Source of the DNA: Loktanella sp. 3ANDIMAR09
Lineage (GTDB): Bacteria; Pseudomonadota; Alphaproteobacteria; Rhodobacterales; Rhodobacteraceae
Assembly (NCBI RefSeq): GCF_001420005.1
Contig: NZ_LJAK01000013.1
Location: forward strand, 1 to 64,000
DNA length: 64,000 nucleotides
Direction of reading: 5' to 3'
In this document: piece by piece, positions 1-9,249 of the stretch
Position numbering within the stretch: position 1 is the first letter of the stretch
Layout of the letters: each line of letters opens with the position of its first letter
Translations under genes and position numbers: made by a program
Notes under the pieces: model-generated
Databases searched by the model: none
What the model was told of the DNA's origin: nothing
Seen by the model: the letters and a program-made list of their open reading frames with translations, nothing else

Positions 1-449
1 CGGGCTGATCACCATGGGCTGACACCCACGCTGAGGCCTCGTAGTTTCGGAATTGGTCAAATATTTGGCAATTTGTAATCAATATGGACATATGCCAAAG
101 CGCCGCCAGCGGCTGATCTTGCGGGCAATAACCGAAAAATCGCCGATTTGACCTGCGCTCTGCGATACTTTTTCGCCTGTGCTGAGGCTGAACAGCACGC
201 AGGGTGACAATCTATTTGTGAACCTGCGTCACATTGGTCCGGCACATCGAATGGGTTTCCATGCGCGTGCCTCCGGTCAACCACCCACGCCCCCAACGAC
301 AACTCAACTTTAACAAAAGCATATTTCACCAAGCGCTGCGCCGGTTCCGAGGGCGGTTTCATGCACGCAGCTGCTTCTGTGACGCGGTGCACCCAATGTC
401 CGGTTTGCCAAGGCCGAGGGCCGTCATTCCCACGGACGCTGTCACGTCA
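1..449. other. Region without a supportable gene
   Basis: About 450 bases before the first credible gene. Two short open frames cross it (minus 57-392, plus 234-458), but their translations are rich in Cys, His and Arg, match no family I know, and have no good ribosome binding site. I see no tRNA, hairpin terminator or repeat here. The 3' end of the Lrp-type gene abuts it at 450, so part of this stretch may hold that gene's untranslated tail. Confidence 0.5.
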
Positions 450-908
450 TCAAATTGAATGACCCGCCATGCACGGGCGCCCGGCAACAGCGCTCAGGAC
501 GATCGTCGTGCCCACACGCGTGACCGGCTGGACCGGATTGATCTGGGTTTCGATGATGTGGTTCAGCTCATCAATCCCCGACGCAGGGATCTTGAGCAGG
601 TAGCAATCGTCTCCCGCGATCTTGTGCAGCTCCTCCAACCCAGTCACGCCGGACAGGGCAGCGGCAGCGTCAAAACCGAGGCTTGGCTTGGCGTCCGTGA
701 CCAAGACAAACGCCAGCAGTGGTTTCCCAAGCGCATGGGCGTTCAGCCGCACTTCGTAACCCCGGATGACGCCGTCAGCTTCCAGCCTGCGCACGCGTTC
801 TGAAATCGCCGAGGGGGCCAGACCGACCTGTCGGGCGATATCTGCCTTGGAAATCGCGGCATCGTGCAGAAGAAGCGACAGTATTTGTTTATCTCTTGCG
901 TCGATCAT
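450..908 (-). CDS. Lrp/AsnC family transcriptional regulator
   Basis: A 152-residue protein of the usual Lrp/AsnC length. Residues 1-55 form the winged helix-turn-helix; the start MIDARDKQILSLLL and the segment ISKADIARQVGLAPSAISER are typical of the family. Residues 65-145 fit the RAM/AsnC ligand-binding and oligomerisation domain, with DCYLLKIPASGIDELN as its recognisable core. These proteins normally bind an amino acid and control a neighbouring metabolic or transport gene. The gene is divergent from the hydrolase pseudogene starting at 990, about 80 bp away, so that locus was probably its target; since it is decayed, the regulator may be orphaned or act elsewhere. Family assignment is sure, ligand unknown. 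Confidence 0.9.
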   Translation of the reverse strand: MIDARDKQILSLLLHDAAISKADIARQVGLAPSAISERVRRLEADGVIRGYEVRLNAHALGKPLLAFVLVTDAKPSLGFDAAAALSGVTGLEELHKIAGDDCYLLKIPASGIDELNHIIETQINPVQPVTRVGTTIVLSAVAGRPCMAGHSI

Positions 909-989
909 GCGGAAATATTGTCATGACACTAACGAAGCATCTGCGATTTAGATCAATTGGATACGAAAAGCCTGTCAGGGGACCAAAAA

Positions 990-1793
990 ATGGACTCGGG
1001 GACGCTTGATCTGAACTTTGCAGAGGGCACGGTCCATTTGGCCTATCGGCATCGCGCAGGAACCCGGCCGCCATTGGTATGCCTGCACGGCTTCGGCTCG
1101 ACCAAGGAAGACTACGCCGATCTGTCGATGCGCCCGAATTTCGGGACCGCAGCCTGATCTTTTGGAATGCGCCGGGGTGCGGTGCGTCTCGGGTCAGCTC
1201 GCCTCAGGCGCTGTCGATCCCGTTTCTGGTCAAGGTTGCGCTGACTGCCTGCGATACCTCTGGCATCGCACGTTTCCACTTGTCCGGGCATGCGATGGGG
1301 GGGCCTCACCGCGCTTTTGCTGACGCATGAACAGCCGGATCGGATCCTGAGGTCCATTAATATCGAGAGGAATATCGCGCCAGAAGATTGTTTTCTGTCG
1401 CGCCAGATCATCGCGCACCCGGCCGACACGCCCGCAGGTTTTGTCAAAGCGTTCATCGACCGGGTGCGCCATCGCGCGGAATATGGCTTTGGCCTTTATG
1501 CGGCGGCCTTGCCCGCCAAAGTGCGCGACATGTCGTATCAACCGATCTTTACCTCCATGTTGGGCCTGTCCGGCGATGCACCACTGATGAAGATGTTCAC
1601 GGGTTTGTCCTGTCCGCGCGCCTTCATCCATGGCGCACAAAACCGCCATCTTTCGTAGCTCGGGGATCTGCCTGCGACAGGTGTCAACGTGATCGCGATC
1701 CTGCATTCAGGGCATTTCCCGATGTAGTCCAACCCGCCCGCGCTTTGGACTGCGATGGCGGATTTCCTTGAAAGGCATGATCCCCGCCCATGA
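990..1793 (+). pseudogene. Alpha/beta-hydrolase pseudogene
   Basis: Reading across three frames reconstructs one alpha/beta-hydrolase fold protein of about 265 residues. Frame one (990-about 1135) carries the oxyanion motif LVCLHGFGSTKEDY. The frame then shifts near 1130-1142, giving EFRDRSLIFWNAPGCG. A second shift lies in a run of seven G at 1297-1303, after which the original frame resumes. Two in-frame TAG codons follow, at 1656-1658 and 1725-1727, before the natural TGA at 1791. The His motif HSGHFP is still visible. The nucleophile elbow reads GHAMGG where GHSMGG is expected, so the catalytic Ser is also replaced. Several independent lesions make sequencing error an unlikely explanation for all of them. 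Confidence 0.85.
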
Positions 1794-2205
1794 CCCCAAC
1801 TGATTTTGCAGCCTTTCCGACGGGCAATCTGTGCAATGCCGATCCGCGCGTGCGCGCCATTGCGTCCGCGATCAGGCCGTTGATCCCCGGCAATCGCATC
1901 GCGGGCCGGGCCTGCACCGCGCGGATCACACCGGGCCAGAATGGCGCGATCCGCCGCGCGGTCCATCACGCCGCAGCCGGGGATATCTTCGTCGTGGATG
2001 GCGGCGGGGCAGAGCGTTTCGGCCCCTTCGGAGACCTGCTTGCCGATGGCTGTCTGGCCAAGGTCATGGTCGGCGCCGTCTTTGATTGCACGATCCGCAA
2101 CAGCGCCGTTATCGCGGCGCTGGGTTTCCAGGTGTTCTGCCGGGGTTTTCATCCCGAAGCGACCGCCAAGACGGACCGCGGTGACGCGGCTGGACGGCAA
2201 TCCGC
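1790..2205 (+). pseudogene. RraA-like family remnant, 3' truncated
   Basis: The frame opening at 1790 overlaps the TGA of the hydrolase pseudogene (ATGA), as in a translationally coupled pair. Roughly the first 130 residues resemble the RraA / HMG aldolase family: GDIFVVDGGG followed by GAVFDCTIRN and GFQVFCRGFHP match the family's order of conserved motifs (DGGG, a G-x-x-x-D-x-x-xR segment, then a P-V-F-x-R-G segment). After about position 2190 the similarity stops, and the frame continues without recognisable family sequence through the yebC terminator and antisense to yebC. The usual C-terminal part is missing, so I call a truncated remnant. The family is inferred from motifs only. Confidence 0.65.
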
Positions 2206-2253
2206 AAGCACGGCTTTTCGCCGCCATACAGCTTCGCACCACCGATGCACCAT

Positions 2254-2284
2254 ACAAAAAGGGCCCCCGCAGGAGGCCCTTTGC
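2254..2284 (-). terminator. Terminator downstream of yebC
   Basis: On the minus strand an AAAGGGC arm pairs with GCCCTTT around a GC-rich loop and is followed by a run of T. It lies about 20 bp after the yebC stop codon, so it is a typical intrinsic terminator for that gene. Confidence 0.8.
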
Positions 2285-2305
2285 GCATCACCCGATCAGG
2301 CCGCG

Positions 2306-3055
2306 TTAGCTGTTGGCGTAGGCGGCCATGACCTCGTCGCTGGCGTCGACGTTGGTGGTGACATTCTGCACGTCGTCGTCGTCTTCCAGTGTCTCGACCA
2401 GGCGCATCAGCTTGGTCAGGCCTTCCAGGTCCAACTCGGTCTGCATGTTCGGCTTCCAGATCAGCTTGGTGGATTCCGCATCGCCCAATGCGGCCTCCAA
2501 TGCCGTGGACACGTCGTTCAGATCGGTCCCTTCGCACAGGATGACGTGGTTTTCGTCGTCCGACTGCACGTCCTCTGCACCCGCTTCGAGTGCGGCCATC
2601 ATGACCGTGTCCTCGTCACCGACAGACGCGGGATAGACGATCTGACCCTTGCGGTCGAACATGTAGCCGACGCTGCCGGTTTCGCCCAGGTTTCCGCCGC
2701 TCTTGGCAAATGTCGAACGGACCGACGACGCGGTGCGGTTGCGGTTGTCGGTCATCGCCTCGACGATGACGGCCACACCGCCGGGGCCGTAGCCTTCGTA
2801 GCGGATCTCGTCATAGTTTTCGGCATCGCCGCCCACGGCCTTGTTGATCGCGCGCTCGATCACGTCCTTTGGCACGGATGACGATTTCGCCTCCTTGACG
2901 GCCAGACGCAGGCGCGGATTCTTGTCGGGATCAGGGTCGCCCATCTTGGCGGCGACGGTGATTTCCTTGCTCAGCTTGGAAAACAGCTTGGCCCGGATCT
3001 TGTCCTGACGACCCTTGCGATGCTGGATGTTCGCCCATTTGGAATGTCCGGCCAT
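2306..3055 (-). CDS. yebC: YebC/PmpR family DNA-binding or ribosome-acting regulator
   Basis: 249 residues, the normal length for the family. The N-terminus [18 protein letters not shown] is the family signature, and the acidic C-terminal part containing [17 protein letters not shown] is also characteristic. Members are soluble and have been described as transcriptional regulators (PmpR, quorum sensing) or as translation factors that relieve ribosome stalling at proline stretches; which applies here cannot be told from sequence. AAGGA lies at suitable distance before the ATG. In many proteobacteria yebC sits beside ruvC; that linkage is absent here. An intrinsic terminator follows the stop. 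Confidence 0.95.
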   Translation of the reverse strand: MAGHSKWANIQHRKGRQDKIRAKLFSKLSKEITVAAKMGDPDPDKNPRLRLAVKEAKSSSVPKDVIERAINKAVGGDAENYDEIRYEGYGPGGVAVIVEAMTDNRNRTASSVRSTFAKSGGNLGETGSVGYMFDRKGQIVYPASVGDEDTVMMAALEAGAEDVQSDDENHVILCEGTDLNDVSTALEAALGDAESTKLIWKPNMQTELDLEGLTKLMRLVETLEDDDDVQNVTTNVDASDEVMAAYANS

Positions 3056-3123
3056 GGCGGGAATCCTTTTGCAGAAATTTGTGTCAGCGGGCTATAGCGC
3101 AGCCCGCCCCTGCCCCGCAAGCA

Positions 3124-4905
3124 TCACAGCGGGTAGATCATCGGGATCGCGATGGAACAGATGACCGCAAGGCTCAGGTTCAGCGGCACACCGACCCGCA
3201 AAAAGTCGGTAAACTTGTACCCGCCGGGACCGTAAACCAGCGTGTTGGTCTGATAGCCGATGGGCGTGGAAAAACTGGCCGAGGCCGCCATCATCACCGC
3301 AATCACCAGTGGTCGCGGATCAAGCCCCAGCGCGCTTGCCAGACCGATTGCAATCGGCGTAATGACGACGGCCACGGCGTTGTTCGACACCAGTTCCGTC
3401 AACACCATTGACAGCGCGTAGACACAGAAAATCACGACGAACGGCGGCATGGTCTGCAAGGTCGGCGCGATGGCATTGGCAATGATTTCCACCGCGCCCG
3501 AGGATTCCAGTGCGGCCCCGACCGCCAGCATCCCGAAAATCAGCGCCAACAGCGGCCCGTCCACGCTGGCAAAGGCCTCGTCCGCGTCGATACAGCCCGT
3601 CATCAGCACGATGACGACACCCAGAAACGCCAGATGCAGGATGGGCGCCACACCCAGTGCGGCCAGCACGACGATCCCCAGCATGGTCGCAATGGCGATG
3701 GGCGCGTGACTGCGGCGGTAGGCGCGTTCGGACGGTTTGGACACATCCGCCAGCTTCATTTCCAGTGCCAGTCGCTGAATATCCTCTGGCGCGCCTTCCA
3801 GCAGCAGGGTGTCACCGACCTTGACCACCACGTCCTGCAACTGGCGAATGTTCTTGTCCCGCCGGTGCACGGCGAGGACATAGACACCGTAACGCCGCCG
3901 CAAACGCATCGCCCCCAGCGACCGACCCACCATCTTGCAATCGGGGGAAATCAGCACCTCGACCGTGGTGGTTTCCACCGCCGACAACTGGTCAACGCGG
4001 CGCAGCTCCTTGTTTGCCTGCAACGACAGGATTTCCGACATGGCGGTGCGCAACACCACGCGGTCACCGACCTGCAATTCGACGGTCTCCAGATCGTGAC
4101 GCAGGGACGCATCGCCGCGCACCACGTCGATCAGGCGCACGCCGTCGCGCTTGAACAACTGCACGCCCGAGACCTCGCGCCCGATCAGGTTGCTCTCGGG
4201 GGGGATCACGGCCTCGGTGAAAAACCGCATCTTGGACCGGTCCGATAACATGGCGGCCATGCTGGTCCGGTCCGGCAGCAGCCGGTTGCCGAATATCACC
4301 AGATACAGCATCGCCCAGACGGCAATTACCAGCCCGATCGGCGTGACCTCGAAAATCCCAAAAGGCTCCATCCCCGACTGGCGCGCGACACCGTCCACAA
4401 CCAGGTTGGTCGAGGTGCCGATCAGCGTCAGCGTGCCGCCGACGATGGACCCGTAGGACAGCGGGATCAGCAGCTTGGACGCTGCGATTTTCATGGTGCG
4501 GGCCATCTGGATGAACACCGGCAGCATGACGACCACGACCGGCGTGTTGTTCACGAAGGCAGAGGCCGAGATCACGAACCCCATCACGCCGCCCATGGCC
4601 TGCCGCGGGTTACGCCGCGCCGCGCGTTCGGCGGCCTGCGTGACATAGTTCAGTGCCCCGGTCCGCACCAGCGCGCCCATGACGATGAACATCATCGCAA
4701 TGGTCCAGGGTGCCGCGTTTGACAAAACGGCAACCGCATCCTCATAGGGCAGGATGCCCGTGAACAGCAGCACCCCTGCCCCGGCCATCGCGACCACCTC
4801 GGTCGGGTAAATCTCGCGCAGGAACAGCACGAACATGACGCCCAGAACGCCCAGCGTCACCGCCGCCTGATGGTCATTCAGAAATTCCGCGGGAATCATG
4901 GTCAT
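3124..4905 (-). CDS. SLC13/DASS-type permease with two TrkA-C domains
   Basis: 593 residues. Two hydrophobic blocks (about residues 15-205 and 400-593) flank a soluble centre (about 210-380) that reads as two RCK/TrkA-C domains, for example AVIPPESNLIGREVSGVQLF and ISPDCKMVGRSLGAM. The repeated intramembrane motifs NNTPVVVVMLPVF and SNNAVAVVITPIA mark the SLC13/CitT family. Such proteins (YfbS/SAC1-like) move sulfate, dicarboxylates or other anions, using the TrkA-C pair as a regulatory module. The substrate cannot be assigned. ATG codons at 4905 and 4899 are both possible; AAGG is better spaced for 4899. It stands alone between the YmdB-like gene and yebC. Confidence 0.9.
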   Translation of the reverse strand: MTMIPAEFLNDHQAAVTLGVLGVMFVLFLREIYPTEVVAMAGAGVLLFTGILPYEDAVAVLSNAAPWTIAMMFIVMGALVRTGALNYVTQAAERAARRNPRQAMGGVMGFVISASAFVNNTPVVVVMLPVFIQMARTMKIAASKLLIPLSYGSIVGGTLTLIGTSTNLVVDGVARQSGMEPFGIFEVTPIGLVIAVWAMLYLVIFGNRLLPDRTSMAAMLSDRSKMRFFTEAVIPPESNLIGREVSGVQLFKRDGVRLIDVVRGDASLRHDLETVELQVGDRVVLRTAMSEILSLQANKELRRVDQLSAVETTTVEVLISPDCKMVGRSLGAMRLRRRYGVYVLAVHRRDKNIRQLQDVVVKVGDTLLLEGAPEDIQRLALEMKLADVSKPSERAYRRSHAPIAIATMLGIVVLAALGVAPILHLAFLGVVIVLMTGCIDADEAFASVDGPLLALIFGMLAVGAALESSGAVEIIANAIAPTLQTMPPFVVIFCVYALSMVLTELVSNNAVAVVITPIAIGLASALGLDPRPLVIAVMMAASASFSTPIGYQTNTLVYGPGGYKFTDFLRVGVPLNLSLAVICSIAIPMIYPL

Positions 4906-4971
4906 CGCCTTAAAAGTTGCCTCAGCATCATCGCCCGGCCGTCAGTGCTCTGCAATGGGTGGCACGACGGG

Positions 4972-5787
4972 TCAGACGGGCCCCGATTGTTGCAACCGCC
5001 CGCCCTGGCGCACCATATGGGTCTGCGTGGCGCGGCCTGTGCGGTCGTCGGTTTCGACATAGAGCCCCGACAGCGTGGCGTCTTCTTCAGCAGGCTGGAA
5101 CCGGCCCTTGGGCATCCCCGTAATGAACCGGCGCAGGGGTTCGTCCTTTTGCATGCCGATCACGGAGTTATAGTCGCCGCACATGCCCGCATCCGACAGA
5201 TAGGCCGTGCCCCCCGGCAGGATCATCGCATCCGCCGTCGGCACATGGGTATGGGTGCCGACCACGATACTGGCACGCCCGTCGCAATAATGGCCCACGG
5301 CCATCTTCTCGGATGTCGCCTCGCAGTGAATATCCACCAGCGACGCGGCCAGCTGCCCGCCCATCGGGTATTGTTTCAACACAGCATCAAGCGCCGAAAA
5401 CGGATCGTCGAACGGGCGTTTCATGAACACCTGCCCCAGCACCTGCGCCACCAGCACCTTGCGACCACGCGCATCGGTGAACACACGCGCACCCACGCCG
5501 GGGGCCGACTTGGCAAAGTTGATGGGCCGCAGGACGCGCGGCTCCTTTTCGATGAACGCCATCATGTCGCGCTGGTCAAAGGCGTGATCGCCCAGCGTGA
5601 CGACATCGGCCCCTGCATCCAGGATCAGCCGCGCATGGTCGGGTGACAGTCCCGCACCATTCGTCGCGTTCTCGCCGTTGACGACGACGAAATCCAATTT
5701 CCAGTCGCGGCGCAGACGCGGCAGGTGGTCAGTGATGGCGCGACGGCCGGCGCGTCCCATGACGTCGCCCAAGAACATGATTTTCAT
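4972..5787 (-). CDS. YmdB-like metallophosphoesterase (TIGR00282 family)
   Basis: 271 residues from the ATG at 5787. Metal-binding motifs of the family are all present: MKIMFLGDVMGRAGRRA at the start, NGENATNG near residue 40, LGDHAFDQ near residue 65, VDIHCEATSEK near 150 and GTHTHVPTAD near 180. Bacillus YmdB and relatives are binuclear phosphodiesterases active on 2',3'-cyclic nucleotides in vitro, cytosolic, and affecting biofilm behaviour. The gene is the last of a minus-strand set with 5-formyl-THF cyclo-ligase (62 bp upstream) and mgtE, an arrangement I recall as common in this family of bacteria. The longer upstream frame is non-coding read-through of the intergenic gap. Confidence 0.9.
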   Translation of the reverse strand: MKIMFLGDVMGRAGRRAITDHLPRLRRDWKLDFVVVNGENATNGAGLSPDHARLILDAGADVVTLGDHAFDQRDMMAFIEKEPRVLRPINFAKSAPGVGARVFTDARGRKVLVAQVLGQVFMKRPFDDPFSALDAVLKQYPMGGQLAASLVDIHCEATSEKMAVGHYCDGRASIVVGTHTHVPTADAMILPGGTAYLSDAGMCGDYNSVIGMQKDEPLRRFITGMPKGRFQPAEEDATLSGLYVETDDRTGRATQTHMVRQGGRLQQSGPV

Positions 5788-5849
5788 AGGCTCGGTGTTA
5801 GGCCCCTGCCCGACCTGCCGCAAGGGGAACCGGACGTCGTGTCGTGAAC

Positions 5850-6398
5850 TTACCCGCCCCGGACCTCCAGGATCGCGCGTTCCGTCACGATCAGGTCCAG
5901 CGGCTGATCCGTCGGTTCCAGCGGCAGATCCTCTGCCTCTTGCGCCCCATAGGCAAAGCCCACGGCCAGCACCGGTCCATGGGCGCGCAGCTGTTCCAGC
6001 GTGCGGTCGTAAAACCCACCGCCATAGCCCAGCCGCCCGCCGCACCTGTCGAATGCGACCAGCGGCACGATGACGATCTGCGGGATGATCCAATCGCCCG
6101 CCGCCGGCACCAGCGCGCCAAAGTCACCCGGCACCATCGCACAACCCGGCGTCCAGGCGCGGAATTGCAGCGGTTGATCCTTGGCCATCACCACCGGCAT
6201 GGCAACCGGTCCGTGCGCGGCTGCCTCCGCAATTGCGGGCAGCGGGTCGATTTCGCTGCGCATCGCGGCATAGCCCGCCAGTGGCACGCCACGGTGGCCT
6301 GCCAGGAATTCCGACAGTTTGCCCGCCGGGGCCTTGGTCATCGCATGCGCCGCCGCCCGCCGGGCAAAGGCATCGGCCCGCGCCTGCGCCTTGGTCAC
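5850..6398 (-). CDS. 5-formyltetrahydrofolate cyclo-ligase
   Basis: 182 residues starting at a GTG (6398) whose bases overlap the mgtE stop codon as GTGA. The enzyme uses ATP to turn 5-formyl-THF into 5,10-methenyl-THF, recycling an otherwise inhibitory folate; it acts in the cytosol. The family hallmark GGRLGYGGGFYDRTLEQL sits near residues 127-145, and the N-terminal helix ADAFARRAAAH is the usual substrate-pocket start. A longer open frame upstream is only a shadow inside mgtE, so I prefer the GTG. The four-base overlap implies translational coupling with mgtE. Confidence 0.88.
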   Translation of the reverse strand: MTKAQARADAFARRAAAHAMTKAPAGKLSEFLAGHRGVPLAGYAAMRSEIDPLPAIAEAAAHGPVAMPVVMAKDQPLQFRAWTPGCAMVPGDFGALVPAAGDWIIPQIVIVPLVAFDRCGGRLGYGGGFYDRTLEQLRAHGPVLAVGFAYGAQEAEDLPLEPTDQPLDLIVTERAILEVRGG

Positions 6399-7783
6399 AG
6401 CAGCCACAGTGCCGCCAGCCCCAGAAAGGCAAAGAAACCGACGATATCCGTCACCGTCGTCACAAATGCACCCGACGCCAGCGCGGGGTCGATGTTCAAC
6501 CGGTCCAGGATGATCGGCACCCCCGTGCCCGCCAGCCCCGCCACCACGAGGTTGATCACCATCGCCACCGCGATCACGACACCCAGCATGGGTGAGCCAA
6601 ACCACACAAGCCCGACAACCCCCATCACCACGGCGAACAACAACCCGTTGATCAGGCCCACCAGCACCTCGCGCCGGATGACCCGCCAGACGTTGGACCC
6701 GGTCAGATCGCGCGTCGCAAGCGCACGCACCGCCACGGTCAGTGACTGCGTGCCGGCGTTTCCGCCCATCGACGCAACAATCGGCATCAACACGGCGAGT
6801 GCCACCAGCGACGAAATCGTGCCCTCGAACAGTGAAATCACCAGTGACGCCAGGATCGCCGTCGCCAGATTCACCGCAAGCCAGGGCGCGCGCTGTTTCG
6901 TCGTTTCGATGACCCGGTCCGACAGGCTGCCCTCGCCCACACCAGCCAGACGCAGCAGGTCTTCTTCGGCTTCTTCTTCGAGGAACGCCATGGCGTCGTC
7001 GATGGTGATGACCCCCACGATCCGGCCGTCGTCATCCACCACGGGGGCCGTGATCATGTGATAGTGGTTGATCGCCTGCGCGACCTCCTCGACGTCCTGC
7101 GACACGTTGAACGTTCGGAACGTGTCCTCGACCAGATCGCGCAAAGGCGTCGCGCGCGGATGCGACAGCACCCGCCCAAGAGTCACATAGCCAACCGCCT
7201 TGAGCCGCGGATCAACCAGAATGATGTGATAGAACTGGTCCGGCAGCGTCACGTCCGACCGCAGGAAATCGATCGTATCGCCAACGGTCCAGTGTTCCGG
7301 CGCGCGTACCAGTTCGACCTGCATGTGGCGACCGGCGGATTCCTCGGGGTAGGTCAGTGATTTCTCGACCACCACGCGGTCCGTGGGCGACAGGGCATCC
7401 AGCACCAGATCCTGCTGTTCGGGATCCAGATATTCGACCAGATCGACGACGTCGTCGCTGTCCAGATCGCGCATCGCCTCGACCAGCTCTGCCGGCTGCA
7501 TCAGGTCGATGATTTCCTCGCGCAGGTTCTCGTCGAGTTCCGACAGCACCTCGCCGTCGATGCCCTTCCACAGCTCCATCAGCTCGCGCCGGGGACGTGC
7601 GTCGATCACCTCGATCAGATGGGCGATGTCGGCGGGGTGCAGCGGTTCCAGCAGCGCCGCGATATCCTCGGCGTTGCGGGCGTCGATCGCCGCAATCACA
7701 TCGGACACCACCCGGTCGGTGATGCCGAAGGCTTCTTCGTTGTCGTCCTCCGGGACCTCCGGTTCGATCTGCGCGTCTGACAT
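6395..7783 (-). CDS. mgtE: Magnesium transporter MgtE
   Basis: 462 residues from ATG 7783. Order of parts: MgtE N-terminal superhelical domain (about 25-130, with LLEPLHPADIAHLIE), paired CBS domains (about 135-265, including HYHMITAPVVDDDGRIVGVI), a connecting helix, then five membrane helices (about 290-462). The segment MPIVASMGGNAGTQSLTVAVR is the conserved pore region of MgtE. The protein is a Mg2+-gated channel of the inner membrane; the acidic N-terminal and CBS domains close it at high internal Mg2+. It starts the minus-strand set with the folate cyclo-ligase and YmdB-like genes and is divergent from guanine deaminase. Confidence 0.95.
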   Translation of the reverse strand: MSDAQIEPEVPEDDNEEAFGITDRVVSDVIAAIDARNAEDIAALLEPLHPADIAHLIEVIDARPRRELMELWKGIDGEVLSELDENLREEIIDLMQPAELVEAMRDLDSDDVVDLVEYLDPEQQDLVLDALSPTDRVVVEKSLTYPEESAGRHMQVELVRAPEHWTVGDTIDFLRSDVTLPDQFYHIILVDPRLKAVGYVTLGRVLSHPRATPLRDLVEDTFRTFNVSQDVEEVAQAINHYHMITAPVVDDDGRIVGVITIDDAMAFLEEEAEEDLLRLAGVGEGSLSDRVIETTKQRAPWLAVNLATAILASLVISLFEGTISSLVALAVLMPIVASMGGNAGTQSLTVAVRALATRDLTGSNVWRVIRREVLVGLINGLLFAVVMGVVGLVWFGSPMLGVVIAVAMVINLVVAGLAGTGVPIILDRLNIDPALASGAFVTTVTDIVGFFAFLGLAALWLL

Positions 7784-7889
7784 GGCGGTCCCCTTGGCTG
7801 GCTTGCCCTCAGCATAGCTTGCGCGGACGTGGCGACAACAGCGCATCGGGGTGATTGTGCCTGCCTGGGCCGCCACATAGGGTGCGGAC

Positions 7890-9182
7890 ATGACAGAACA
7901 TCTTCTTCTGGGGCAAACCCTGCAATTCACCGGTGACGCGCTGGCCGACTGGCAGGCGGCCACCCGGCACCACAGCGCAGGGGCGGTCCTGATCCGCGAC
8001 GGGCGTATTCGGGATGTGGGCCCCGCCGAATCTCTGCGCGCCGTCCACCCAGATGCCACCGTCACCGACTACGGCGACGCGCTGATCTGCGCGGGGTTCG
8101 TTGATGCGCACATGCACTACCCGCAGACCGCCATGATCGCGAGCTGGGGCAAACGCCTGATCGACTGGCTGAACACCTATACCTTCCCAGAGGAAGCCAA
8201 GTTCAGCGATCCCACCTATGCCGACATGATCGCAGGCCGGACGCTGGACCTCGCCCTTGCGCATGGCACAACCACGCTGACCAGTTTCTGCACGATCCAC
8301 CCCGCCTCGGTGAACGCGTGGTTTCAGGCGGCAGCGGCCCGCGGCATGGCCGTCGTCGGCGGCAAGACCTGCATGGACCGCAATGCGCCCGACAACCTGC
8401 GCGACACCGCGCAAACGGCCTATGACGACAGCAAGGTTCTGCTGGATCGCTGGCACGGACAGGGCCGCGCCACCTATGCCATTACGCCACGGTTTTCACC
8501 CACCTCGACGCCGGATCAAATGTCGGCGCTTGGCGCGCTCTGGGCCGAACACCCCGATTGCCTGATGCAGACCCACCTGTCCGAACAAGTGGACGAGATC
8601 GCATGGGTCCGCGACCTCTACCCCGACGCCCGCGACTACCTTGATACCTACGAGGCGCACGGCCTGCTCGGCGCGCGCGGCCTATACGGCCACGCAATCC
8701 ATCTTGAACCACGCGAGGTTGACCGCCTGGCAGAGGTCGGCGCCGCCGTCATCCATTGCCCGACCTCCAACACGTTTATCGGGTCCGGGCTGTTCGACAT
8801 GATGGGGCTGGCAAGGGCGGGCCTACGCATCGGGCTGGCCACGGACACCGGCGGCGGGTCCAGTTTTTCCATGCTGCGCGTCATGGCCGCCACCTATGAG
8901 ATCGGCCAGTTGCGCGGCACGCCATTGCACCCGGCCCAACTGATGTGGCTGGCGACCGAAGGGGCCGCGCGGGCGCTGCACATGGGCGGCCAGATCGGTC
9001 ACCTGGGTGCCGGGGCCATGGCCGACCTCTGCGTGATCGACCTCGCCTCGACCCCCGCCATCGCCCAGCGCCACGCCTGCGCCGACGACATCTGGGAGGC
9101 GCTCTTTCCCACGATCATGATGGGTGACGACCGCGCCATCCGCGACGTCTGGGTGGCCGGGCGGCGGGTTGCCGCAGGGTAG
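7890..9182 (+). CDS. guaD: Guanine deaminase
   Basis: 430 residues, amidohydrolase superfamily. It hydrolyses guanine to xanthine and ammonia in the cytosol as part of purine salvage or catabolism. Metal ligands are visible in DAHMHYPQTAM (HxH near residue 74), THLSEQVDE (near 230), GHAIHLE (near 265) and LATDTGGGSSFSML (near 315). HCPTSNTFIGSG is a specific guanine-deaminase motif that distinguishes it from cytosine, adenosine and atrazine hydrolases. A second deaminase of the same superfamily, a probable 8-oxoguanine deaminase, lies 640 bp downstream on the other strand. No xanthine dehydrogenase genes are in the window. Confidence 0.93.
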   Translation: MTEHLLLGQTLQFTGDALADWQAATRHHSAGAVLIRDGRIRDVGPAESLRAVHPDATVTDYGDALICAGFVDAHMHYPQTAMIASWGKRLIDWLNTYTFPEEAKFSDPTYADMIAGRTLDLALAHGTTTLTSFCTIHPASVNAWFQAAAARGMAVVGGKTCMDRNAPDNLRDTAQTAYDDSKVLLDRWHGQGRATYAITPRFSPTSTPDQMSALGALWAEHPDCLMQTHLSEQVDEIAWVRDLYPDARDYLDTYEAHGLLGARGLYGHAIHLEPREVDRLAEVGAAVIHCPTSNTFIGSGLFDMMGLARAGLRIGLATDTGGGSSFSMLRVMAATYEIGQLRGTPLHPAQLMWLATEGAARALHMGGQIGHLGAGAMADLCVIDLASTPAIAQRHACADDIWEALFPTIMMGDDRAIRDVWVAGRRVAAG

Positions 9183-9249
9183 GAACTGAACAGATCGCCT
9201 CGTCCGACTACGCCGATCAGCTCTTACCGCCAACCGAAACAGCCACACT

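Noticed and set aside
1297-1303. G7 run as a phase-variation switch
   Set aside because: Other stops and a second frameshift prevent an intact product in any phase.
2206-2881. Extension of the RraA-like frame into yebC
   Set aside because: It passes through the yebC terminator and then reads antisense to yebC without family similarity.
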